Source: Micromonospora_H sonneratiae (lineage in GTDB: Bacteria; Actinomycetota; Actinomycetes; Mycobacteriales; Micromonosporaceae). Taken from it: a DNA stretch of 64,000 bases. The DNA lies in contig NZ_JBHTMP010000004.1 in the NCBI RefSeq assembly GCF_042679305.1, forward strand, positions 62,001-126,000, read 5' to 3'. Made by a program: the position numbers and the translations under genes. The notes below the pieces were generated by a model. That model was given only the letters and a program-made list of their open reading frames with translations, ran no database searches and was not told the DNA's origin. This document shows, in pieces, positions 17,867 through 25,429 of this stretch (the stretch's first letter is position 1; every line of letters begins with the position of its first letter).

Positions 17867-18649
17867 GTGTCCGTCGGCTCGCCCCCACACGTTTCCACCA
17901 GCGTCACGGTGACCGCCCGGGGACTGACCAAGAGGTACGGCTCCGGCGTTGCCGCCGTGACCGCCCTCGATTCCGTCGATGTCGACTTCGCGGCCGGCCG
18001 GTTCACCGCCATCATGGGTCCCTCCGGATCGGGTAAGTCCACGCTGATGCACTGCCTCGCCGGGCTGGACCGGCCCGACGCCGGCTCGGTGCACATCGGC
18101 CAGACCGACATCACCCGGCTCGACGACAAGCGCCTGACCCTGCTACGGCGTGACCACGTCGGGTTCGTGTTCCAGAAGTTCAACCTGCTGCCGGCGCTGT
18201 CGGCCGCGGAGAACATCCAGCTACCGCTGGCGATCGCCGGTCGTAGGCCGGATCCGGCCTGGATGCAGCAGGTCGTCGCGGCGGTCCGGTTGACCGACCG
18301 GTTGTCCCACCGGCCCAGCGAGTTGTCTGGTGGGCAGCAGCAGCGGGTTGCCATCGCCCGGGCGCTGGTGACCCGGCCATGGGTGGTCTTCGCCGACGAA
18401 CCGACCGGCAACCTCGACTCGCGCTCCGGGGCCGAGGTGCTGCGACTGCTCCGGGAAGCCGTCGACACCCTCGGCCAGACCGTGATCATGGTGACCCACG
18501 ACCCGGTTGCGGCCAGTCACGCCGACCGGGTGGTGTTCCTCGCCGACGGGCGGTTCGTGCACGACCTCGTACAGCCGACGGCCGAGAAGGTCCTCGACGT
18601 CTTGGCCCGGCTCGACAGTTCGGCGGTCGCGCCGGCTCAGGGGCGGTGA
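17867..18649 (+). CDS. ABC transporter ATP-binding protein, MacB/LolD type
   Basis: The 260-residue ATPase powers the permease gene that begins 6 bases after its stop. Walker A GPSGSGKST is at 51-59, the signature LSGGQ at 153-157, Walker B with DEPTGNLDS at about 172-184, and the switch His in VTHDP. The family energises mechanical lipoprotein or peptide export or substrate removal rather than import. The GTG start follows AGGGAG. Confidence 0.95.
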   Translation: MSVGSPPHVSTSVTVTARGLTKRYGSGVAAVTALDSVDVDFAAGRFTAIMGPSGSGKSTLMHCLAGLDRPDAGSVHIGQTDITRLDDKRLTLLRRDHVGFVFQKFNLLPALSAAENIQLPLAIAGRRPDPAWMQQVVAAVRLTDRLSHRPSELSGGQQQRVAIARALVTRPWVVFADEPTGNLDSRSGAEVLRLLREAVDTLGQTVIMVTHDPVAASHADRVVFLADGRFVHDLVQPTAEKVLDVLARLDSSAVAPAQGR

Positions 18650-18655
18650 GGCGGG

Positions 18656-21160
18656 ATGCTGCGACTCACCCTGCGCTCCCTGCGGGCCGACGCGCTTCGC
18701 CTGGCACTGTCCTCGTTGGCCATCGTGCTCGGGGTCGCGTTCATCGCCGGCACCCTGATGTTCACCGACGGCATGAAGGCCGCCTCGTACGCCAAGGCCG
18801 GCGCGTTCGACCGCCACACCGACGCCGCCGTGTACCCGGCTGACACCGCATCCGGCGACCGGCCGCCGGCCGGCTTCGACCAGGCGGTTGTGGACCGGGT
18901 ACGTGCAGTTCCCGGCGTACGGGCGGCCGAGGGGGAGGTGACCGGGCTCGGCGGTGTACTCGGTGCCGACGGTAAGCCGGTGCTCGGCTACTCGCTGGTC
19001 GCCAGTGTGCCCGCCGATCCGGCGCTGCAGTCGTACGACGTCACCCAGGGACAGCTGCCGCAGCGTCCCGGTGAGGTGGTGCTCGACGAACGGACCGCCG
19101 AAGCGGAGGGGTTCGCCATCGGGGCGACGGTCCGGGTCGGCGGCAACGGTGGCCAGGCGACCGACTACCGCCTGGTCGGCGTGGTGGACGTCGCCGGGAG
19201 TTCGCGGGACTTCGGCGGGGCGTTCATCGGCCTGACCGGGCCCGACGCCCTGAAGGTGACCGACAGCAGGGGGTACGGCCGGATCATGGTCGCCGGCCAG
19301 CCGGACGTCTCCGACGAGGAACTAGCGAAGCGGATCGCCCCGGTCGTGGACGCCAAGGCCACCGTCCTGACCCACCAGCAGATCGTCGACGAGGGGCTCC
19401 AGGACGCCGTACGGGACGTCGAGCAGTTCAACATGGGGCTGCTGCTGTTCGCCGCGATCTCGGTGCTGGTGGCGGCGTTCGTCATCACCAACACGTTCAC
19501 GATCGTGCTGGCCCAGCGGACCCAACGGACCGCGTTGCTGCGGGTGGTGGGCGCTACCCGGGGACAGGTGTTCCGGTCGGTGCTGCTGGAGTCGGCGGTG
19601 CTGGGGGTGGCGGCGTCGCTGGCCGGGGTGCTGATCGGCGCGGTGATCGCCGTCGGCCTCGGGGCGTTGCTGTCGCCGACCGGGGCGGCGACGGGCGAGG
19701 TGACGCTCTCTGCCGCGACCGTGCTCCTGTCCGTGGTGCTGGGCACCTCGATCACGGTCGGTGCGGCGATCCTGCCAGCCTGGCGGGGTACCCGGGTGCC
19801 GCCGGTCGCTGCGTTGTCCGATGCCGCCGTGCAGACCACCCGGCGGGCCGGCTGGCTGCGCCTGGTCATCGGCGGGACCACCTTCGCGGCCGGGGTGGCG
19901 GCGCTGTTGCTGGCCGGCAGCACCGGCAGCGCGGCGTTCGTCGCCGCCGGAGGCGTGCTGACCTTCGCCGGCATCGTGCTGTTCGGACCGCTGCTGGTGC
20001 CGGCGCTGGTCCGGGTGCTGGGCTGGCCGGCCCGACTGCTGCTGGGCAGCATCGCCGGTCTCGCGATCGCCAATGCCGTACGGAATCCGCGCCGGATCGC
20101 TGCCACCGCGAGTGCCCTGGTGATCGGTATCGGGCTGGTTTCGGCGTTCACGGTTGGTGCGCAGAGCACCAAGGAGGGCATCGAGCGCAGCGTCGACAAC
20201 CAGGTCGGAGCGGACTTCCTCGTCACCGCGACCGGTGGCGACCTGCCCGGAACCATCGTGGCGGACCTGAAGAAGCGGCCGGAGTTGGGCTCGGTGCACG
20301 TGCCCCGCACCGTCGAGTCCGGTGGGGCCCGGGTGGTCTCCGCACATCGGGACCAGGTCGGGCGTACCCTCGCCCGGGTGGTCGAGGGGGACGTCGGCAA
20401 GCTCGGCCCGGGTACGGCCCTGGTGTACGACTCGTTGGCCCGGGAGCGCGGCCTGACCGTCGGGTCGACGGTGCCGGTGGCGAACCGTACGTTCCAGGTG
20501 GTGGCCGTGGTGGTGGCCAAGGGCGAGCCGATGATGTCGGGTAGCGACCTGCCGGCCGGGCAGACGATCGCCGTCTCCGACGACGAGTTCTCCGCGTTGT
20601 TCCCGGACCGCAGGGGCTACCTGGTGCAACTGGATCCGGCCGACGGGGTTGCCGAGCTGCGGGCCCGGGACGCGATCGAAGCGGTGATCAGCAACTATCC
20701 GACCGTGTCCCTGATGGACCAGGCCGGCTACAAGAAGATGCTGACCGGCACCGTGGACATGCTGCTGGCGTTCGTCACCGCACTGCTCGGCCTGGCCGTC
20801 GTGATCGCGCTGGTCGGCGTGGCCAACACCTTGACCCTGTCGGTGGTCGAGCGCACCAGGGAGAACGGGGTGCTCCGGGCGGTCGGGCTGACCCGGGGGC
20901 GGATGCGGGCCATGCTGGCGGTGGAGGCGCTGCTGATGTCGCTGGTCGGGGCGTTGCTCGGGATCGGTCTGGGCACCGGGGTCAGCGCGGGAGCGATGAG
21001 CTTCCTCAACGAACTCGGCGGTGACTTCACGGTGGACCTGCCCTGGGGACAGCTCGGGCTGATCCTCGCCGTCGCGGCGGTGGCCGCGCTGGCCGCCTCG
21101 GTCCTACCGGCCCGTCGTGCGGTGAGCCGGCCGGTGGTGGAGGCGCTCGGCGTCGAGTGA
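18656..21160 (+). CDS. ABC transporter permease, FtsX/MacB-type with two permease domains
   Basis: The 834-residue permease has an N-terminal helix (about 16-36), a large extracytoplasmic domain, a first FtsX domain with three helices (about 260-385), an inner pair of helices around 410-475, a second membrane entry near 485-505, a second external domain, and a final FtsX domain (about 695-825) ending PARRAVSRPVVEALGVE. This duplicated layout is common in actinobacterial exporters of antimicrobial or envelope substrates. Substrate is unknown. It forms one operon with the ATPase and lies downstream of the two-component pair. Confidence 0.94.
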   Translation: MLRLTLRSLRADALRLALSSLAIVLGVAFIAGTLMFTDGMKAASYAKAGAFDRHTDAAVYPADTASGDRPPAGFDQAVVDRVRAVPGVRAAEGEVTGLGGVLGADGKPVLGYSLVASVPADPALQSYDVTQGQLPQRPGEVVLDERTAEAEGFAIGATVRVGGNGGQATDYRLVGVVDVAGSSRDFGGAFIGLTGPDALKVTDSRGYGRIMVAGQPDVSDEELAKRIAPVVDAKATVLTHQQIVDEGLQDAVRDVEQFNMGLLLFAAISVLVAAFVITNTFTIVLAQRTQRTALLRVVGATRGQVFRSVLLESAVLGVAASLAGVLIGAVIAVGLGALLSPTGAATGEVTLSAATVLLSVVLGTSITVGAAILPAWRGTRVPPVAALSDAAVQTTRRAGWLRLVIGGTTFAAGVAALLLAGSTGSAAFVAAGGVLTFAGIVLFGPLLVPALVRVLGWPARLLLGSIAGLAIANAVRNPRRIAATASALVIGIGLVSAFTVGAQSTKEGIERSVDNQVGADFLVTATGGDLPGTIVADLKKRPELGSVHVPRTVESGGARVVSAHRDQVGRTLARVVEGDVGKLGPGTALVYDSLARERGLTVGSTVPVANRTFQVVAVVVAKGEPMMSGSDLPAGQTIAVSDDEFSALFPDRRGYLVQLDPADGVAELRARDAIEAVISNYPTVSLMDQAGYKKMLTGTVDMLLAFVTALLGLAVVIALVGVANTLTLSVVERTRENGVLRAVGLTRGRMRAMLAVEALLMSLVGALLGIGLGTGVSAGAMSFLNELGGDFTVDLPWGQLGLILAVAAVAALAASVLPARRAVSRPVVEALGVE

Positions 21161-21187
21161 CGGGGAGCGGGGTCGGGTGATCGGTGG

Positions 21188-21221
21188 TGGGGTCGTCGGC
21201 GTTACGGGGCCGACGACCCCA
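21188..21221. terminator. Bidirectional hairpin terminator
   Basis: A perfect 13-bp stem TGGGGTCGTCGGC (21188-21200) pairs with 21209-21221 around an 8-base loop. It sits between the convergent ABC permease and epimerase genes. Confidence 0.8.
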
Positions 21222-21252
21222 CCCGTTCGTGGGTGTTGCGGTGGTACGTCCC

Positions 21253-22242
21253 TCACACCCGTGACATGCGTGCCTCGGCCTGCGCCTCGGCGATGGTGTC
21301 CTGGATGATGTCGTCCAACGTCCGTACCGGCCGCCAGTTGGTCAGGCTGCACAGCTTGCCGATGTCGGGCACCCGGCGTTCCACGTCCTCGAAGCCGGCC
21401 GCGTAGGCCGTGTCGTACGGCATGAGTCGCAGTTGGGAACTGCTGGCCGAGTGTTTGATGATCCGTTCGGCGAGTTCGAGGATGCTGACCTCCTCGGGAT
21501 TGCCGACGTTGAACGTCTCGCCGATGGCCGCCTCGGTCTCGAGCAGGGTGGCCAGCGCGGCGACCGCGTCCAGTACGTGGGTGAAGCAGCGGATCTGTGA
21601 CCCGTCGCCGTAGATGGTCAGCGGCTCGTTGCGGATGGCCTGCCGGACGAGTCGGGGGATGACCATTCCGTTGTGCGGGCTCTGCCGTGGGCCGACGACG
21701 TTGAAGAACCGCACCACCACGGTGGGCAGTCCCCGTTCCCGGTGGTAGGCGTTGGCCAACGTCTCGTCCACCGCCTTGGCGGTGCTGTACGCCCAGCGGG
21801 CCAGGGTCGGACTGCCGATCACCCGGTCCGCGGTCTCGGCCAACGGGCCGCGTGAGTTCTTGCCGTAGATCTCCGAGGTACTGGCAATCATGATCTTCCG
21901 CTGGTAGCGGTGCGCGGCCGAGATGACCGTCTGGGAACCCCGTAGGTTCGTGTTGAACGACCTCAGCGGCTCATTCATGATCAGTTTGACGCCTACGGCA
22001 GCCGCCAGGTGGACGACGGTGTCGCAACGGTGCATCAGTTCGTCGACGATGACCTCGTCCAGGATCGAGCCCTGGACGAATTCGAAGTTCGGGTGACACG
22101 CCACCCGGTCAAGGTTGCTGATCCGGCCGGCGGGCAGGTTGTCCAGTACGACGACCCGGTCGCCCCGGGCCAGTAGGACGTCAACCAGGTGCGAGCCGAT
22201 GAAGCCCGCTCCGCCGGTGACCAGAATCGTGCTGCCTTGCAT
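21253..22242 (-). CDS. NAD-dependent nucleotide-sugar epimerase/decarboxylase (extended SDR)
   Basis: The 329-residue enzyme has the NAD-binding motif GGAGFIG (10-16) and catalytic residues in STSEIYG (121-127) and Y152-x3-K156 (YSTAK). The GPRQSPHNGMVIP segment resembles UDP-glucuronate decarboxylases and UDP-sugar 4-epimerases, so the exact reaction is open. A UDP-sugar dehydrogenase gene lies 135 bases upstream on the same strand, which suggests the pair converts a UDP-hexose to an acidic or pentose sugar for a surface polysaccharide. The leader between the two is AT-rich. Confidence 0.9.
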   Translation of the reverse strand: MQGSTILVTGGAGFIGSHLVDVLLARGDRVVVLDNLPAGRISNLDRVACHPNFEFVQGSILDEVIVDELMHRCDTVVHLAAAVGVKLIMNEPLRSFNTNLRGSQTVISAAHRYQRKIMIASTSEIYGKNSRGPLAETADRVIGSPTLARWAYSTAKAVDETLANAYHRERGLPTVVVRFFNVVGPRQSPHNGMVIPRLVRQAIRNEPLTIYGDGSQIRCFTHVLDAVAALATLLETEAAIGETFNVGNPEEVSILELAERIIKHSASSSQLRLMPYDTAYAAGFEDVERRVPDIGKLCSLTNWRPVRTLDDIIQDTIAEAQAEARMSRV

Positions 22243-22377
22243 CTAACGCTCCCCTGGTTGCCGTAGCGGCTTTAATGCGCCTCAAGCACTATAAAGCGGT
22301 AAATTTGTCTAAGGTGATGTATGAGTGTTTTGCCCTGCGTGGCGTCGCGTCCGGATCTGCTCTTCCGGTAGCGGTGC

Positions 22378-23667
22378 TCAGAGGTGCTCGACGTTGGGCC
22401 CCGCGCACCGGTTACGGGCGTCGAAGATGTAGCGGGCCGAGCGGACGACCAGGTCGTAGTCGAGATCGTCGTGGTCGGTGACCACCACCACCGCGTCCGC
22501 TTCACGGATCTCCCGCTCGGTCAGGCTGACCAGGGTCACGTCGTCCGGGATGGGTTGCAGCCCGGCGTACGGCTCGACCGCGTTCACCCGGGCACCGAGC
22601 CTGGTCAGTTGGTCGGCCACCGCCAGGGCGGGGGAGTCCCGCATGTCCCCGGTGTTCCTCTTGTACGCGAGGCCGAGCAGCAGGACCCGGGCGTCCCGGA
22701 TCGGCCGACCGCGGTCACTCAACCCGATCATGACCCGGTGCGCCACGTGTTCGGGCATCGCGTGGTTGATGTCGTTGGCCAGCTCCACGAACCGGAACTG
22801 CCGGTTCAGGGTGCGTTTGACCTGCCAGGACAGATAGCAGGGGTCGATCGGCAGGCAGTGCCCACCGACGCCTGGGCCGGGGCGGAACGCCATGAAACCG
22901 AAGGGTTTGGTGGCGGCGGCGTCGATCGCCTGCCAGATGTCGATGTCCAGGTGGTGGGTGAGCATCGTCAGCTCGTTGACGAGTGCGATGTTGACCTGCC
23001 GGAACGTGTTCTCGATCAGCTTGGTGAGTTCGGCGACCCGGGTGGAGTCGACGGCGACCGTCCGGTCCACGATCCGCCGGTAGAAGGCGTCGACCTTGCT
23101 CAGGGCGGCGGCATCCAGGCCGGAGACCACCTTGGGGGTGTTCTCCAGTCGCCAGATCGAGTTCCCCGGATCGATACGTTCCGGGCTGTAGCCGAGGTGG
23201 AAGTCCTTCGGGCTGTGTAGCCCACTGCCCTGTTCGAGTAGCGGGCGCAGTAGTTCCTCGGTCGTGCCGGGGTAGGTGGTCGACTCCAGGATCACCGTGC
23301 AGCCGGGGCGGAGGTACGGGGCGAGCGCGGCGGCCGACTGCTCGACGTGGCCGAGGTCCGGTGTGCCGTCGCGTAACGGGGTCGGCACGCTGATGACGCA
23401 GACGTCGAAGCCGCTCGCGTCCGCGTAGGTGCTGGACGGCCGGTAGCGACCGGTGGCCAGCGCGGCGGCCAGCCGGTTGGATGAGATGTCCTCGACGAAG
23501 GACTCGCCGGCACCGAGGCGCTTGACCCGGCTGGTGTCGACGTCGATCCCGACAACATCGAAACCGGCCTCGACCGCTCGTATCGCTAGGGGTAGCCCGA
23601 CATACCCCTGACCTACCACGACCAGTTTTTCAGTCGGTATGTCAGCTTCTGTGGCTCTTAAAGGCAT
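22378..23667 (-). CDS. Nucleotide-sugar 6-dehydrogenase (UDP-HexNAc dehydrogenase type)
   Basis: The enzyme oxidises C6 of a UDP-sugar to a uronic acid with two NAD+. From the ATG at 23667 it has 429 residues; a GTG three codons earlier (23676) is also possible, and neither has a clear ribosome site. It has the Rossmann motif VVGQGYVGLPLA, the catalytic Lys in ELTKLIENTFR, and the catalytic Cys (about 271) in GGHCLPIDP. This form is closer to WbpA/WecC-type UDP-N-acetylhexosamine dehydrogenases than to UDP-glucose dehydrogenase. Its third codon is TTA and its fourth AGA, both rare in this genome. Function with the next gene in polysaccharide precursor supply is inferred. Confidence 0.92.
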   Translation of the reverse strand: MPLRATEADIPTEKLVVVGQGYVGLPLAIRAVEAGFDVVGIDVDTSRVKRLGAGESFVEDISSNRLAAALATGRYRPSSTYADASGFDVCVISVPTPLRDGTPDLGHVEQSAAALAPYLRPGCTVILESTTYPGTTEELLRPLLEQGSGLHSPKDFHLGYSPERIDPGNSIWRLENTPKVVSGLDAAALSKVDAFYRRIVDRTVAVDSTRVAELTKLIENTFRQVNIALVNELTMLTHHLDIDIWQAIDAAATKPFGFMAFRPGPGVGGHCLPIDPCYLSWQVKRTLNRQFRFVELANDINHAMPEHVAHRVMIGLSDRGRPIRDARVLLLGLAYKRNTGDMRDSPALAVADQLTRLGARVNAVEPYAGLQPIPDDVTLVSLTEREIREADAVVVVTDHDDLDYDLVVRSARYIFDARNRCAGPNVEHL

Positions 23668-23831
23668 AGAGTCCACTTTAAGTGTTGATCACTACATATA
23701 AGGCAGAAACTGGACAAACGGCGACTCGTCGGCACGGAGCTTCCCGAGGGCGGGAGAGAGTCGGCCCCTGGCCCTCGTGGTGCGGGACGGACCTGGGCAC
23801 GCCATGGCCGGATTTTTGGAGGAACGGCCGG

Positions 23832-25187
23832 TCAGTTGTTCCCGCTCGGACTGTCCGGCTGGGTGGACGGTCCCGAGGTGCGCGTTGGCGCCGCAGTCGT
23901 GCCGTTGCTGGCTGGCGGGTCGGTTGGCTGGCCGGTCGGCGCGGTACTCGGCTCGTTGCTGGGAGCGGGCGACTCGGTCGGGACAGCGGTCGCCGACGGG
24001 GACGGGGTGCCCGGCGTACCCGGATTGCGATCCGTGGGCGCGGTGTCCCGGCTGCTGGACGAGGTGGGTTTGTCGGCTGCGGTGGACGGTGCCGGAGCCG
24101 ACGGCGACGCCGGGTCCGTCGTCGGGGGAGCGGAGTTGCCCAGGTTCAGCACCACCGCCACGCCCGCCAGCCCGAGCAACGCGGCGACCGCGACGCTCAC
24201 CACCGTTGCCCGTCGGGTCCGGGAGCGCGGCGGCGCGCTCCCGACCACCGGGGGCAGGTCGGTCAGTGTGTCCGAGCCCGGCGTCGGACCAGCGGCGGCT
24301 GCCGTGAGGGCAGTCGTGGCTCCGGCGGTGATGGACGTCCGGTCGCCGGAGCCCGACAACGGCCCGGCGACGGCCCGGACGGCCTCCGCGAACGCGGCGG
24401 CGGTCGGGTAACGATCGGCCGGGTCCTTGGCCAACGCCCGTTGCACCAGTGCCACGACCGGAGCCGGAACGTCGTCCGGCAGCGGCGCCGGCTGCTCGTC
24501 CAGATGCTTGACGGCGACCTCCAACGGGGTGTCGCCGGTGAACGGCGGCGCTCCCGCCAGACAGCAGTAGGTGACGGCGCCGAGGGCGTAGATGTCCGTG
24601 GCAGCCGAGACGGGCCGGCCCGCCGCCTGTTCCGGCGCCATGTAGAGCGCGGTGCCGGGGATGCCGTTGGTGCTCGTGATGCTGGTTACCGAGGTCGACC
24701 TGGCCACGCCGAAGTCGACCAGCAGCACCGAGCCGTCCGCCTGCACCAGCAGGTTGCTCGGCTTGACGTCCCGGTGCACGATTCCCTTGGTGTGCGCCGC
24801 GTGCAGTGCGTCGGCAGCCTGGGCCACCACCGAGAGGGTCTCGGTCACCTCGAGCCGACCGGCCGCCTCGATCCGCCGGTGCAGTGGCTCCCCGTGCACG
24901 AACTCCATGACCAGGTAGTCGGCGCGACCGCCGGCTGCGTCCGGGTCCTCGCCACAGTCGTACACCCGCACGATCCCGGGGTGCAGGAGCGAGGCCATCA
25001 TCCGTGCCTCAGCCCGGAAACGGGCGATGAAGCTCGGATCGGTCAGCAGGGACGGAAGCAGGATCTTTACCGCAACCTCGCGGTCCAGCAGCAGATCGGT
25101 CGCGCGCCAGACGTCGCCCATCCCGCCGGTGGCGACACGTTCGTCCAGCCGGTAGCGGCCACTGAGTACGACTCCCGAGCACAGCAC
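23832..25187 (-). CDS. Membrane serine/threonine protein kinase (PknB-like, no PASTA)
   Basis: The kinase has 451 residues from the GTG at 25187. The catalytic domain (about 10-275) has the Gly-rich loop ATGGMGDVW, Lys41, HRDVKPSN (138-145), DFG (158-160) and APEQ. A membrane helix lies at about 328-348. The outside part is about 100 residues of Pro/Ser/Thr-rich low complexity with no PASTA or other sensor domain. The start is a choice: the frame is open to 25427, but the extra residues are Pro/Arg-rich and unconserved. It follows the Pat-like gene on the same strand at a gap of 242 bases. Confidence 0.92.
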   Translation of the reverse strand: MLCSGVVLSGRYRLDERVATGGMGDVWRATDLLLDREVAVKILLPSLLTDPSFIARFRAEARMMASLLHPGIVRVYDCGEDPDAAGGRADYLVMEFVHGEPLHRRIEAAGRLEVTETLSVVAQAADALHAAHTKGIVHRDVKPSNLLVQADGSVLLVDFGVARSTSVTSITSTNGIPGTALYMAPEQAAGRPVSAATDIYALGAVTYCCLAGAPPFTGDTPLEVAVKHLDEQPAPLPDDVPAPVVALVQRALAKDPADRYPTAAAFAEAVRAVAGPLSGSGDRTSITAGATTALTAAAAGPTPGSDTLTDLPPVVGSAPPRSRTRRATVVSVAVAALLGLAGVAVVLNLGNSAPPTTDPASPSAPAPSTAADKPTSSSSRDTAPTDRNPGTPGTPSPSATAVPTESPAPSNEPSTAPTGQPTDPPASNGTTAAPTRTSGPSTQPDSPSGNN

Positions 25188-25429
25188 GGCGGTAACCGTA
25201 CCCAGTCCGCCGTTCGACCATGCGACGGGTTCAGCCAGCGGGCGGAGCGCGGCGGTGGTACGGGACCGTGGCGGTGCGTCCGCCCTGATGGTCGGGCAGG
25301 AGCACGTGCGGACCAGGCGGGTGCCCGGACCGGGCGGGGGCGTCCCGAATGGCCAGAGTGGACAGTGGGGGTGCCGTGACTCCAAAATGGACAGGTGGTC
25401 GTCCGGCTCCGGGCCGCACCGGAACACCG

